A DNA stretch of 39,479 nucleotides from Chloroflexota bacterium (GTDB lineage Bacteria; Chloroflexota; Dehalococcoidia; Lucifugimonadales; UBA3495). The notes beneath the pieces were generated by a model, which searched no databases, had not been told where the DNA came from, and worked only from the letters and a program-made list of their open reading frames with translations. Each line of letters begins with the position of its first letter. Positions within the stretch are counted from its first letter, which is position 1. The position numbers and the translations under genes were made by a program. The stretch is taken from contig VXOI01000182.1 in NCBI GenBank assembly GCA_009840175.1, positions 1-39,479 of the forward strand, read 5' to 3'. Below, piece after piece: positions 15,926 to 24,833 of the stretch.

Positions 15926-17377
15926 ATGGCGAAGGTTGCCGAGAGGCGCAGGACGGTCTATTACTGCCCGGAGTGCGGGCATGAAAGCGCGAAGTGGATG
16001 GGCTTCTGTCCCAGTCCTCACTGCCGGTCCACGAGGCCGCTGACCGAGGGCCCCGCTGCTCCGGCAGACACGCCGGCACAGCCGCGGCGTACTGGCTGGG
16101 TCGGCGCGACCGGAGGTGAAACGCTTGAGCTGTCCCAACTGTCCGCCGACTCCCTGCCCAGAATCACTCTGCCGTCGTCCGAGCTTAACCGTGTCCTCGG
16201 TGGGGGCGTTGTTCCGGGTTCGGTGGCCTTGCTGACCGGCGAGCCGGGAGTAGGCAAGTCCACGCTGCTGCTGCAACTGGTCCACTCGCTGGCTTCCTCT
16301 CCCGTGTTGGGCATGTCACGCATGGCCGGGCCGGCGCTCTATGTCACGGGCGAAGAATCTCCCATGCAAGTGAAGCTGCGCTCCGAGCGCATGGGCATAG
16401 ACGGGCGGGGTATCCTCCTGCTGGCCGAGACTGACGTTGACGCCATCCTGGAGCAGTTGGAAGAGAAACAGCCCGGCCTCGTAGTCATAGACTCTATCCA
16501 GACGTTGCATACCGACAGCGAATCGTCAGGCCCCGGCAGCGTGGGGCAAGTGCGCGAGTGCGGCCTGCGGCTGCTGCGCTGGGCTAAGACGCAGGGCAAA
16601 CCGGTGTTCCTCTCCGGCCACATGACCAAGGACGGCGCGCTGGCTGGCCCCCGGGTGCTGGAGCACATGGTGGACGTGGTGCTGCACCTGGAATCGCAGG
16701 AGTCCGGCAGCTACCGGGTGCTGCGGGCGGCCAAGAACCGCTTCGGCTCCACCGACGAGGCAGGCGTGTTCCAGATGACCGAGCGAGGGCTGGACGACGT
16801 TTCCGACCCCTCCCGCGCCCTGCTCTCGCAACGAGCCGGGGCCCAGATAGGGTCCATCGTAACGCCGGTTTTGGAAGGCAGCCGCGCGCTGCTACTGGAA
16901 GTGCAGGCGCTGACCAACTTCTCGCAGCTTCCTGCACCGCGACGGGTGGCCAACGGCGTGGACTACAACCGCCTGATAATGCTGGCCGCTGTGACCACTC
17001 GCCGGGCTGGTCTGGAGCTGGCCGGGCAGGACGTAATCGTAAACGTGGCCGGGGGCTTCCGCGCCACCGAACCCGCGGCAGACCTGGCCATCATACTCGC
17101 CATCGCGTCCTGCTACCGCAACGCCCCGCTGCCTCCTGCCGCCGCCTTCGGAGAAGTGGGTCTAAGTTCCGAGCTGCGGACCGTCCCCCAGGCCCAGCGC
17201 CGCGTCAACGAAGCCGCCCGCCTCGGCCTCACCCGCTGCATCCTGCCTGCTGCTGCCCTGCCCGAAGTGGAAACGCCCTCGGGAATGCGGCTCATCGGCG
17301 CGGAAACCGTGGGCCACGCCATCCGCGCCGCCCTAACCCCGCCCGCCGACGAGCTGGAGCGGATGTTTGCCGAATAA
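15926..17377 (+). CDS. radA: DNA repair protein RadA
   Basis: 483-residue RadA/Sms, a RecA-like DnaB-type motor that helps branch migration and processing of recombination intermediates. An N-terminal zinc finger of four cysteines (YCPECGHE then FCPSPHC) starts near residue 13. The Walker A motif is GEPGVGKST (about 105-113), the RadA-specific KNRFG lies at about 270-274, and the C-terminus is the Lon-like (S16) domain ending at the stop. The ATG at 15926 is used; an in-frame GTG lies nine bases upstream. No clear ribosome site is seen. An imperfect hairpin follows the stop. Confidence 0.96.
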   Translation: MAKVAERRRTVYYCPECGHESAKWMGFCPSPHCRSTRPLTEGPAAPADTPAQPRRTGWVGATGGETLELSQLSADSLPRITLPSSELNRVLGGGVVPGSVALLTGEPGVGKSTLLLQLVHSLASSPVLGMSRMAGPALYVTGEESPMQVKLRSERMGIDGRGILLLAETDVDAILEQLEEKQPGLVVIDSIQTLHTDSESSGPGSVGQVRECGLRLLRWAKTQGKPVFLSGHMTKDGALAGPRVLEHMVDVVLHLESQESGSYRVLRAAKNRFGSTDEAGVFQMTERGLDDVSDPSRALLSQRAGAQIGSIVTPVLEGSRALLLEVQALTNFSQLPAPRRVANGVDYNRLIMLAAVTTRRAGLELAGQDVIVNVAGGFRATEPAADLAIILAIASCYRNAPLPPAAAFGEVGLSSELRTVPQAQRRVNEAARLGLTRCILPAAALPEVETPSGMRLIGAETVGHAIRAALTPPADELERMFAE

Positions 17378-17383
17378 GAGATA

Positions 17384-17407
17384 CCCCTCTCCCTCAAAGG
17401 AAAGGGG
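17384..17407 (+). terminator. Hairpin after radA
   Basis: CCCCTCTCC (17384-17392) pairs with GGAAAGGGG (17399-17407) with one mismatch, followed by CATAATAAATT. It resembles the CCCTCTCCC repeat family found elsewhere in the window and may serve as a terminator. Confidence 0.45.
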
Positions 17408-17464
17408 CATAATAAATTCAGCAATGGAAGCGACGTTGAGCAGGGTAGGGGACTCGACTAATCG

Positions 17465-17923
17465 CTAGCCATCCCCTGCCTGTAACGCCGCCTCGTGCTC
17501 GTGGGTGAACTCGTGGTCTTCGCAGGCCACCCAGCGGGAGCCGTCCTCGTAGACTTCCTTCTTCCAGATGGGGACGACCTCCTTGATGCGGTCCACGGCC
17601 TTGTGACAGGCGTAGAAGCCCTCCTTCCGGTGGGGCGAGCCGACGGCCACCACCAGGCTGATTTCCCCGATGGCCACGGTGCCGGTGCGGTGGCCGATGG
17701 CTATGTCGTCCAGCCCGAACTCGGCCATCAATTCCTGCCGCACTTCCTCCAGCTTCTTGACCGCCATCTCGTCGAAGGATTCGTACTCCAGGGTCAGCAC
17801 ACCCTTGCCCTCGAAATTGTCGCGGGTGGTGCCGAGGAAGGTGACCACCGCGCCGTTGGTGCTGGCGCGGACGGCGGTCGTGAACTTTTCGGGGTCGAGA
17901 GTCTGGTGGGTCAACTCAATCAT
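17465..17923 (-). CDS. moaE: Molybdopterin synthase catalytic subunit MoaE
   Basis: 152-residue large subunit of molybdopterin synthase, which converts cyclic pyranopterin monophosphate to molybdopterin using sulfur carried on MoaD. Family motifs: FLGTTRD near the start, LEYESFDEMAVKK, the RTGTVAIGEISLVVAVGSPHR block, and PIWKKE with the conserved lysines. moaD lies 23 nt upstream in the same direction, and an SDR gene precedes that, so a transcript is likely shared. Only moaD and moaE of the pathway are in the window. Confidence 0.96.
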   Translation of the reverse strand: MIELTHQTLDPEKFTTAVRASTNGAVVTFLGTTRDNFEGKGVLTLEYESFDEMAVKKLEEVRQELMAEFGLDDIAIGHRTGTVAIGEISLVVAVGSPHRKEGFYACHKAVDRIKEVVPIWKKEVYEDGSRWVACEDHEFTHEHEAALQAGDG

Positions 17924-17946
17924 GCTACCCTCGCGTACAGTCCAGG

Positions 17947-18192
17947 CTACCCGCCGCTCACCGGCGGAATGAGGCAGACGTCGTCTCCGGAGTTCAGGAC
18001 GTCTTCCGGTTCGGCGTAGTCGGCGTTGACTGCGACTACTATCTTCACTTCCGGCGGCGCAAGTCGCGGATAACGCACTCGCACCGCGTCGGTCAGGTCG
18101 GCGACGGTGGCCCCGCCGGGCAGTTCCAGCGGAAACTCGCGCACCCCGGCCCGCTCCCGGTACAGGGCGAACAGCCTTACGGTAAGTTCCAT
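17947..18192 (-). CDS. moaD: Molybdopterin synthase sulfur carrier subunit MoaD
   Basis: 81-residue ubiquitin-fold protein. It ends in PPVSGG; the C-terminal Gly-Gly is the site that is adenylated and thiocarboxylated. The N-terminal strand ELTVRLFALYRERAG is characteristic. Directly upstream of moaE, 32 nt downstream of the SDR gene. Confidence 0.95.
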   Translation of the reverse strand: MELTVRLFALYRERAGVREFPLELPGGATVADLTDAVRVRYPRLAPPEVKIVVAVNADYAEPEDVLNSGDDVCLIPPVSGG

Positions 18193-18224
18193 GGGTTGAT
18201 TCTAGACCTTTTGACCGTCTGCGC

Positions 18225-19007
18225 CTAGTGCATTACCAGGCCGCCATCCACATTGAAGGCTTGGCCGGTGATGTTGCGGGCGCCGGGGCCGGACAGGAAT
18301 CGGGCCATGGAGGCAATGTCCTCAGGCGTGTTGGAGCGTCCTATGGGAATGCGGGCGTCGCGGGCTGCCTCCAGCTCCGCAATGGTAACGCCGGACGCTT
18401 CGGCGCGGCCCCGCATGGTCTCCGCTCCCATCTCGGTCAGCGTCGAGCCGGGGCAGATGGCATTGACGTTGATGTCGTGCTGCCCCAGCTGGTGGGCGGC
18501 AATCATGGTCATCGCCAGCACCGCGCCCTTGCTGGCGGCATAGGCGGCGTTGGAGGTGCCGGAGTACCCTTTGCCTGCAATGGATGCGATGTTGATGATG
18601 CGTCCGCCTTCGCCCTGGGCAATCATTTCTCGGGCGGCGCGCTGCATCCCGAAGAACACGCCCTTGGCGTTGACCCGGTGGATGCGGTCCCAGTCCTCTT
18701 CTTCCACGTCCATCACGTACAGGTAGCGGGTGACGCCCGCGTTGTTGACGATGATGTCTATGCGTCCGAAGGCGTCCTTGGCCTGCCCGATCATGCGGTC
18801 AATATCGGCCACGCTGCCCATGTCGGCGTGGATGGGGAGGCTCTCGCGGCCCAGCGCCTTCACGGCTGCGCTGGTGTCCTCGACGTTTTCGGCGTTGATG
18901 TCGGCCACGGCCACGTTGGCCCCGGCGTCGGCCAGTTGCAGCGAGATGGCCCGGCCCATGCCGCGCCCCGCGCCGGTGACCACCGCAATTTTGTCCTGAA
19001 GCTCCAT
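18225..19007 (-). CDS. Short-chain dehydrogenase/reductase
   Basis: 260-residue classical SDR. Cofactor motif TGAGRGMG (11-18), NNAG (88-91), and catalytic residues Asn113, Ser142, Tyr156, Lys160 are all present. Asp36 after the second strand (VAVADINAE) favours NAD over NADP. The C-terminal NVDGGLVMH is typical. Substrate cannot be told from sequence. AGGAGG lies 12 nt before ATG 19007, rather far. It precedes moaD-moaE in the same orientation, though nothing in the sequence links it to molybdopterin synthesis. Confidence 0.92.
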   Translation of the reverse strand: MELQDKIAVVTGAGRGMGRAISLQLADAGANVAVADINAENVEDTSAAVKALGRESLPIHADMGSVADIDRMIGQAKDAFGRIDIIVNNAGVTRYLYVMDVEEEDWDRIHRVNAKGVFFGMQRAAREMIAQGEGGRIINIASIAGKGYSGTSNAAYAASKGAVLAMTMIAAHQLGQHDINVNAICPGSTLTEMGAETMRGRAEASGVTIAELEAARDARIPIGRSNTPEDIASMARFLSGPGARNITGQAFNVDGGLVMH

Positions 19008-19061
19008 AAGGGCGCGTCCTCCTGAAGGGAATGTATGGCGAGTGTAGAATCGGGACGATTT

Positions 19062-19253
19062 TCAGTCTGCTGCCGACTCACTGGCTGGTGTGGCTTGTTC
19101 CGCCTCTGTTTCATCTGACAATTTCAGGTTGGGGAAGCGAACACGGACGGCATTGTCCCAATCCACGTAGTCGAATGAATCATGTGTTTCCCAGAATCGC
19201 CGCTCCTCTTCCTCGTTGGCGAATGACGGTATGGGTTTAAGTTTCTTGGGCAT
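19062..19253 (-). CDS. CopG-type antitoxin, orphan
   Basis: 63-residue protein with the pattern PIPSFANEEEERRFWETHDSFDYVDW followed by VRVRFPNLK, typical of CopG-family antitoxins found with RelE/BrnT-like toxins. No toxin gene lies on either side: the SDR gene is downstream and the hicBA pair is divergent upstream. A TTGAAA/TACACT promoter (19263-19291) places the transcription start near the ATG, so translation may be leaderless. It may be a relic, an anti-addiction protein, or serve a distant toxin. Confidence 0.75.
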   Translation of the reverse strand: MPKKLKPIPSFANEEEERRFWETHDSFDYVDWDNAVRVRFPNLKLSDETEAEQATPASESAAD

Positions 19254-19262
19254 AATGGAACG

Positions 19263-19291
19263 AGTGTAGAATAGGTAGCAGCTTTTTTCAA
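19263..19291 (-). promoter_or_regulatory. Promoter of the orphan antitoxin
   Basis: Minus strand TTGAAA (19291-19286), 17-nt spacer, TACACT (19268-19263), ten bases before the ATG at 19253. Confidence 0.55.
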
Positions 19292-19384
19292 CGCGGCAAG
19301 CTGGGCAGGACTGCGCGGGATCTACGTCAGTGGTCTTACGTGCTAGAATTGCTCAATGCAGTGTCATTGGGAAGGAGCGCAGCA

Positions 19385-19708
19385 ATGGCAGGGGAGTCGG
19401 TCGGATACATAGTTCTCACGGGAATTGTAGAAGAGGAAGATGGACAGTTTGCTTCCTACTGCCGAGAGCTAGGCACAGCTAGTTGCGGCGATACTATTTC
19501 TGAGGCGCTGGATAACTTGGGGGAGGCTATCGAGCTTAACATAGAGGGATTAGAGGAAGTCGGAGAACTGGAACGCACGTTACAAGACCGCAACATCCGA
19601 ATCGAAAGGAATCCCCCGAAACAAGATGGAGTGGATGTGAACGTTCCATTGGGACAACTGATCAAGATATACTCCGTTCCCGTACCGCTGATCGCCAGTG
19701 CAGTTTAG
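19385..19708 (+). CDS. hicB: HicB-type antitoxin
   Basis: 107-residue HicB-like protein. The N-terminal half has the degenerate RNase H-like fold pattern: YIVLTGIVEEEDGQFASYCRELGTASCGDTISEALDNLGEAIEL, where the S-x-GDT-x-EAL segment is the family signature. ATG 19385 is chosen because AAGGAG precedes it by 8 nt. It overlaps the hicA start by 11 nt, giving a translationally coupled antitoxin-first pair. The C-terminal part is too short for a clear DNA-binding domain. Confidence 0.85.
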   Translation: MAGESVGYIVLTGIVEEEDGQFASYCRELGTASCGDTISEALDNLGEAIELNIEGLEEVGELERTLQDRNIRIERNPPKQDGVDVNVPLGQLIKIYSVPVPLIASAV

Positions 19709-19940
19709 CAGACTCCCACGCTGTTCCAGCAATGAACTGATAAACGCGCTATATCGTTTGGGGTGTTATCGCGGTCGGGCAACTCGCGGCAGTCATCAGC
19801 TATTTCACCGTGATGCCGATGGTCGCACTCTCACCGGGGTAGTGGTTCTCGGCAAGCGGGAAGTGCCGCGCAGAACATTGCGAAATGTCTTGGAACAACT
19901 TCAGATTTCCCCGGAGGACCTCCGGGACGCCCTGCGGTAA
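19698..19940 (+). CDS. hicA: HicA-type mRNA interferase toxin
   Basis: 80-residue HicA toxin, predicted to cleave mRNA. The family core is LINALYRLGCYRGRATRGSHQLF, with the catalytic His in GSHQ, followed by VVLGKREVPRRTLRNVLEQLQIS. It starts at GTG 19698 inside the end of hicB. The pair stands between the orphan antitoxin and the hydantoinase-like gene. Confidence 0.88.
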   Translation: MQFSRLPRCSSNELINALYRLGCYRGRATRGSHQLFHRDADGRTLTGVVVLGKREVPRRTLRNVLEQLQISPEDLRDALR

Positions 19941-19988
19941 ACGCGGGGCCTCAACATTTGGACTATCCAACCACAACGGAGGTTCATC

Positions 19989-21407
19989 ATGGCCGAGGCG
20001 AGAGTTGACACGATAGTTCGCGGCGGACAGGTTGTGACATCGTCGCAGGTCCTTGACGCCGCCGTGGCGATCCAAGGCGAGAAGATTGTGGCGGTGGCCC
20101 CTGAGCACCTGCTCCCGCCCGCCGACCGGGTGATTGACGCCGAGGGCAAGTTCGTGCTGCCGGGCCTGATTGACGCCCACGTCCACCTCGACGGCCACGA
20201 CGACTACGCCCTTGGCGCGCTGGCCGCCGCCCATGCTGGCATGACCACGCTCATCCCCTTCGGCAACTACACCCTCGACGGCGACGAGACCCTGCCCCAG
20301 GCCGGCCACCGCATCCGCGAGGAAATCAACGCCTCTGCCGTGGTGGACTTCGGCTTCCACTTTATCCTCCAGAATCGCCCGTCCATCCTGCGCTCCCTGC
20401 CCGAGGCCATGAACATGGGCTTCAAGTCCTTCAAGATGTTCATGACCTACAAGAAGCGCCCAGGCCGGATGTGTGACGACGACTACATCTGCGAAGCCAT
20501 GGAGATGGTGGCCCGCGGAGGCGGCGTGCTGCAACTCCACTGCGAGAGCGGCAACATCATCGAGTACCTGGAGAACAAGCTCATCGCCGACGGCCACACC
20601 CACCCGGAGTTCTTTCCCGTCGCCTGTCCTGATTGGGCCGAGGAAGAGGCCATCAACCGCGCCATCGCCATGGCCGGGGCCACCCGCTGCCCCACCTATG
20701 TCGTCCACCTCAGCACCCACCTGGGGCTGGAGCGCATCAAGCAGGCGCAGGCGTTGGGCCAGCCCATCTGGACCGAGACCTGCCCGCAGTACCTGCTGCT
20801 CTCCGACGCCGAGATGGCCCGCGTGGGGCCGCTGGCCAAGATTGGCCCGCCGCTGCGCCCTGAGGACGGGCCCGACCGCGACGCCCTCTGGGCCGGGCTG
20901 CAACGGGGTCACATATCCATAGTGGCCAGCGACCACTCGCCCCACCCGCAGGAACTCAAGAAGCCGGGCTGGGACAACATCTTCGTCACCCCCGACGGCG
21001 CGTCGGTGCCCTTCGGCTCGCCTGGCATCGAGACGCTGGCGCCTCTGATGTACAGCGAGGGTGTGGTCAAGCGCGGTATGCCCATCACCTGGCTGGCGCG
21101 GATAATGGCCGAGAACCCGGCCCGCGTCTTCGGCCTCTACCCCCGCAAGGGCGTCATACAGCCCGGCGCCGACGCCGACCTGCTCATCCTCGACCCAGGC
21201 GTGGACCGCGTAATCACCGCCGGCAACCACATGAGCAACGCCGGCTACACCCTGTTCGAGGGCTGGGAAATCACCGGCCGCCCGTATATGACCCTCCTCC
21301 GCGGCCAAGTCCTGCTCAACGACGGCAAGCTGGAACAGCGCCCCGGCTACGGCCAGTTCATGGAGTGCGAAGGCCCAATGACACCGCTGGGCGGTGCGGT
21401 GAGTTAG
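19989..21407 (+). CDS. Dihydropyrimidinase/D-hydantoinase family amidohydrolase
   Basis: 472-residue cyclic amidase of the amidohydrolase superfamily, likely opening hydantoin, dihydropyrimidine or similar rings. Binuclear metal ligands are visible: His64 and His66 (DAHVH), Lys149 for carbamylation (FKSFKMFMTY), His in LQLHCES and YVVHLST, and Asp in VASDHSPH. Length is usual for the family. GGAGG precedes ATG 19989 by about 7 nt. It stands alone after hicBA. The exact substrate cannot be decided; allantoinase or dihydroorotase are less likely because of the SFKMFM segment. Confidence 0.9.
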   Translation: MAEARVDTIVRGGQVVTSSQVLDAAVAIQGEKIVAVAPEHLLPPADRVIDAEGKFVLPGLIDAHVHLDGHDDYALGALAAAHAGMTTLIPFGNYTLDGDETLPQAGHRIREEINASAVVDFGFHFILQNRPSILRSLPEAMNMGFKSFKMFMTYKKRPGRMCDDDYICEAMEMVARGGGVLQLHCESGNIIEYLENKLIADGHTHPEFFPVACPDWAEEEAINRAIAMAGATRCPTYVVHLSTHLGLERIKQAQALGQPIWTETCPQYLLLSDAEMARVGPLAKIGPPLRPEDGPDRDALWAGLQRGHISIVASDHSPHPQELKKPGWDNIFVTPDGASVPFGSPGIETLAPLMYSEGVVKRGMPITWLARIMAENPARVFGLYPRKGVIQPGADADLLILDPGVDRVITAGNHMSNAGYTLFEGWEITGRPYMTLLRGQVLLNDGKLEQRPGYGQFMECEGPMTPLGGAVS

Positions 21408-21436
21408 TAGAGGCGTTTTTCAAGATGCTCGGGCGG

Positions 21437-21913
21437 TCACCTTTCTCGAAGCAAAACCATCGCTGCCAAGGGCCTTCGCACTGTTGGCGCCGTGGACATA
21501 AGGGCCACAGTAGCAGTCTCGGCAAAGTCGATCAGGTCCAGTACCTCGTCTCGTAGAAACCTGGAGTGAGGATCGTAGTCGGCTGCGACTCTTTGCTCTT
21601 GCAATAGAGCGAATGCGATGGCAAATTGTTGCACCGCTGGGTCCATTAGTTGCCGAGCTGCTGTCAATCGGCTATTAGCTGCGCGGTGGTCTAGGCTCCT
21701 GTAAGTCCTTGTCCAAGCTTCTCGAGTCGGCGGGTCTACAGGCTGACCTGCAATAAGGTTAGCGTTGCTATTGCATAAAGCATGGAACATGGCGTAATAG
21801 GCGGTGCTGATTGCCCGCTTGAGCATTGCCTGCCTGGGCCTACCCGGCCTTCGCTGAGTCCCGGAATCACCTGCCAGAATCCTCGCCGCATCAATGAGGT
21901 GACGCCAATTCAC
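21437..21913 (-). CDS. HEPN-domain-like protein
   Basis: 158-residue helical protein with the RAISTAYYAMFHALC motif common in HEPN-type proteins and a central RSLDHRAANS segment, which could be an R-x(4-6)-H-like nuclease motif in altered form. A second helical block has AFALLQEQRVAADYDPHSRF. It starts with GTG 21913, overlapping the stop of the upstream gene (GTGA overlap), so the two are coupled. This is the layout of a toxin-antitoxin pair with the toxin second. GC content is lower than in the neighbouring enzymes. HEPN assignment is by pattern only. Confidence 0.65.
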   Translation of the reverse strand: MNWRHLIDAARILAGDSGTQRRPGRPRQAMLKRAISTAYYAMFHALCNSNANLIAGQPVDPPTREAWTRTYRSLDHRAANSRLTAARQLMDPAVQQFAIAFALLQEQRVAADYDPHSRFLRDEVLDLIDFAETATVALMSTAPTVRRPLAAMVLLRER

Positions 21914-22257
21914 GTCTGATCTTCGTCCTCATCATGGTCCCAAGGCATCTGCTGTCTGAGCCGCACCAACTCCGGGTATTCCTCCTTTTTGACGTATGAG
22001 TGTATGAGCACTGGCGGAAGGCCCATGGCTTCGAAGTCCCAACTAAGCGACGTCATGACTTCAATCGCCTTTTTGGGGTCCGGGCGCTGGCCGGTGCCCT
22101 CGTAGATGATGGTCACTCGGAAGGTGTCGACACCTTCGCTGTCCCGTGTTGGTTCAACGACGATAGGCCCGAACTTGAGGCTCCCCTGGAAGTGCGCGTC
22201 AAGCCGCTCGAGGTACAGAGCCTCTACCTTCTCTGCCGTTTCCGTTGATAGCGCCAT
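21910..22257 (-). CDS. Hypothetical protein coupled to the HEPN protein
   Basis: 115-residue soluble protein; I do not recognise a family. It shows alternating strands (GPIVVEPTRDSEGVDTFRVTIIYEG) and a helical middle, and ends with an acidic tail WDHDEDEDQT. Its position directly before, and coupled to, a HEPN-like gene suggests an antitoxin or partner role. An AAGGGG ribosome site lies just before ATG 22257, four bases after the LLM gene stop. Confidence 0.65.
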   Translation of the reverse strand: MALSTETAEKVEALYLERLDAHFQGSLKFGPIVVEPTRDSEGVDTFRVTIIYEGTGQRPDPKKAIEVMTSLSWDFEAMGLPPVLIHSYVKKEEYPELVRLRQQMPWDHDEDEDQT

Positions 22258-22261
22258 CCCC

Positions 22262-23293
22262 TTACCCCTTGAACTCCGGCATCACCTCGTTGCTGATCAG
22301 CCGCAGCGAGTTGTTCACCCGGTCCTGCGGAATCTGCCCGCCGTAGTTGACCTCCATCACCACGCCGGTGACGCCGAGGTCCTCCTGGTAGCCTTTGAAC
22401 TTGTCCACGATCTCCGAGGGTGTGCCGAAGAGCACGCGCTCCTCCAGCACCTGCTCGTAGGGCGCGGCGGCGATGCGGCGCATCCGCTCGGCTATCTCCG
22501 GGTTGGCGGCGGTCTGTATCAGCTCGGTCACGGCATACTGGATGGCTCCCAGGGCGCTCTCGCGCGGCTCCTCGTGGGCCTTCTCCGTCGTCTCGGCGCA
22601 GTACACCGGCACGCGGATGGCGATGTCGGGCGTACCCGAAGCCCCGGATTCCGCCAGCTTCTCGCGATACGCCGCCAACCGCTCTTTCAGAGCCTCCCGC
22701 CCCGTGTTGGCGCTGATGAAGATGGGATGTCCCATCGCGCCCACCAGCGGGAAGGTGTCCTCTCCGGCCACGGCCACACGCACCGGCGGGTAGGGCTGTT
22801 GGTAAGGCTTGGGCGTCACAGTCACGTCTTGGAAGGAGTGGTACTCGCCCTCGTGGGTCAGGCTGTCCTCGCGCCACGCCTTCATTATGATTTCCAGCGC
22901 TTCGAGGAACCGCGACCGGCTCTCGCCGTAGGGTACGTTGTACCCTTGGTAGTACTTGGTCAGCCCGCTCCGCCCGATGCCGAAGTCGAAGCGTCCCTTG
23001 CTGATATGGTCCACTGTGGCCGCCTCCTCGGCGACGCGCAGGGGGTTGGTCAGCGGCAGCACCTGCACGGCCAGGCCAGTGCGGATGCGCTCAGTGCGGG
23101 CGGCGATGGCGCTGGCGATGACCATGGGGGAGGCCAGCACGGCCCGCTCCGGGCTGAAGTGGTGCTCGGCCAGCCAGACGGTGTCGAAGCCCATCTGCTC
23201 GGCCTCGGTAATCTGTCCAAAGGACTCGTCGAAGGCCTCCGCCTGTGAGGCCCCTCTGCGGACGTGGAAGTCGGTAAACATTCCGAAATTCAT
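22262..23293 (-). CDS. LLM class flavin-dependent oxidoreductase
   Basis: 343-residue luciferase-like monooxygenase, predicted to use reduced flavin (FMNH2 or F420) to oxidise an organic substrate. Family features: MNFGMFTDF start, AEHHFSPE near residue 43, LAVQVLPLTNPLRVAEEAATVDHISKGRFDFGIGRSG, and GTPSEIVDKF near the end. GGAG precedes ATG 23293 by seven bases. It lies downstream of an amidase gene in the same direction (111-nt gap). Substrate unknown. Confidence 0.92.
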   Translation of the reverse strand: MNFGMFTDFHVRRGASQAEAFDESFGQITEAEQMGFDTVWLAEHHFSPERAVLASPMVIASAIAARTERIRTGLAVQVLPLTNPLRVAEEAATVDHISKGRFDFGIGRSGLTKYYQGYNVPYGESRSRFLEALEIIMKAWREDSLTHEGEYHSFQDVTVTPKPYQQPYPPVRVAVAGEDTFPLVGAMGHPIFISANTGREALKERLAAYREKLAESGASGTPDIAIRVPVYCAETTEKAHEEPRESALGAIQYAVTELIQTAANPEIAERMRRIAAAPYEQVLEERVLFGTPSEIVDKFKGYQEDLGVTGVVMEVNYGGQIPQDRVNNSLRLISNEVMPEFKG

Positions 23294-23404
23294 GGGTAAT
23301 CTCCGGGGAATACCTGCCTGGTCAGAATGAGGGGAATCCAGTCGAGTTTAGTGGCGTGAATATGGCGAGTCAATTCGCTGCGGGTCTTTGTCACAGCCGC
23401 AACC

Positions 23405-24805
23405 CTACACCGGCGGGCGGCGGGTGTGCCACTCGGTGGCCTGCTCGTAGGCGTGACCCGCGCGTAGGACGGTGGCTTCGTCGAACGGACGTCCCGCGAT
23501 TTGCAGGCTCAGTGGCAGCCCATCTTCGCTGAAGCCGCAGGGCACCACCAGGGAGGGCAAATTAGCCAGGCTCGGCACGGTGGTCAACAGATACGGCGTG
23601 CGGTTGACGTTCTCCGGCCCTGTGATTTGCGGGTCCGGAGTCAACGGCTGGGCAGGCACCCCGACCGTGGGCAGCAACAGCAAGTCCACGTCTTCCAGCG
23701 TCTGGAGAATCTGGGCGCGAAGAAGCGTCCTCAACTGCACCGCCTTGTAATAGTATGTTGAGGGCAGGATAGCGTTGACCATGTAGCCGATGCGGTTGTC
23801 GTGGGCGATGTCGTGAGGGCGGTCCAGAAGCAGGCTGCGATAGGTCGTTGGCGCCTCCACGCGGATGCCGCCGTTGATGGGCCCGGCGTGGGACGCCATT
23901 GGGACTGAAACCTCGTTCACGTCAGCGCCCAGTCTTGAAAGGGCATTCCCAGCATCGAAGATGGACTTGCCCATCTCCCCGTCCACCGAGCTATGGTAAA
24001 ACACTTCCCGCAGAATACCGATTCGCAGCCCGCTTACGTCTCCGGTTAGGCTTGAACGGTAATCTGGGACCGGTCCCTGATGGGTCATTCTATCCTGGGG
24101 GTCGTGGCCCGCGATGGCCTGAAGCAATATGGCGCAGTCCTCCACGGTACGCCCCAGCGGGCCGACGGTGTCCATGGAACGGACGCCTGGCATCACCCCG
24201 AAGCGGCTGATCAGGCTCCAAGTGGGACGCAGCCCGGCCAGTCCGCACCAGGCGGCGGGGAAGCGCACCGATCCGCCGGTGTCTTCGCCCAGCGACGCGG
24301 CGCACATGAAGGCGGCGGTGGCGGCCCCGCTGCCGCTGCTGGAACCTCCGCTGGAGCGGTCGCGAGCCCAGGGGTTGCGGGGCGGGTCGAACTGGTGCGA
24401 AAGCCCGGTGGTGGCGAACTCGGTCATGTTCAGCTTGCCCAGCAGCACCGCCCCGGCCTCCTTGAGACGGGCAATAACCGTGGCGTCGTATTCGGGGACG
24501 AATTCGTCGAACACCGGGGAGCCCCCGGTGGTGCGGATGCCCTCGGTGTAGATCTGGTCTTTGACCGCGACGGGTATGCCGTGAAGAGGACCGCGATACT
24601 GTCCACCGGCAATCTCGGCCTCAGCGTCACGGGCGGCCTGCCTCGCCAGGTCGTCGGTGACAGTCAGGTAGGCGCGTATGTCCCCGTTGAGCGCGTTTAC
24701 ACGTTCCAGATACGCTTCGGTCGCTTCCACCGGCGAGACCTCGCCGCTGCGAATCAGCTCGCCCAGTTCGGCTACGGTCAGGAAGGGAATGTCTGCGCGG
24801 TCCAT
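23405..24805 (-). CDS. Amidase signature family protein
   Basis: 466-residue amidase of the Ser-cisSer-Lys type. The triad is visible: Lys82 (VAVKDQ), the serine-rich GGSSSGSG segment (153-160) and Ser179 (DTGGSVRFPA). The overall layout resembles GatA, but no gatB or gatC is near, so a free-standing amidase is more likely. I start it at ATG 24805: the alternative ATG at 24838 lies within the -10 box of the promoter at 24834-24863, and GGGGGTGGAG stands just before 24805. It likely heads an operon with the LLM enzyme and the HEPN pair. Confidence 0.9.
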   Translation of the reverse strand: MDRADIPFLTVAELGELIRSGEVSPVEATEAYLERVNALNGDIRAYLTVTDDLARQAARDAEAEIAGGQYRGPLHGIPVAVKDQIYTEGIRTTGGSPVFDEFVPEYDATVIARLKEAGAVLLGKLNMTEFATTGLSHQFDPPRNPWARDRSSGGSSSGSGAATAAFMCAASLGEDTGGSVRFPAAWCGLAGLRPTWSLISRFGVMPGVRSMDTVGPLGRTVEDCAILLQAIAGHDPQDRMTHQGPVPDYRSSLTGDVSGLRIGILREVFYHSSVDGEMGKSIFDAGNALSRLGADVNEVSVPMASHAGPINGGIRVEAPTTYRSLLLDRPHDIAHDNRIGYMVNAILPSTYYYKAVQLRTLLRAQILQTLEDVDLLLLPTVGVPAQPLTPDPQITGPENVNRTPYLLTTVPSLANLPSLVVPCGFSEDGLPLSLQIAGRPFDEATVLRAGHAYEQATEWHTRRPPV

Positions 24806-24833
24806 CTGCTCCACCCCCAAATACGATGCGGGA

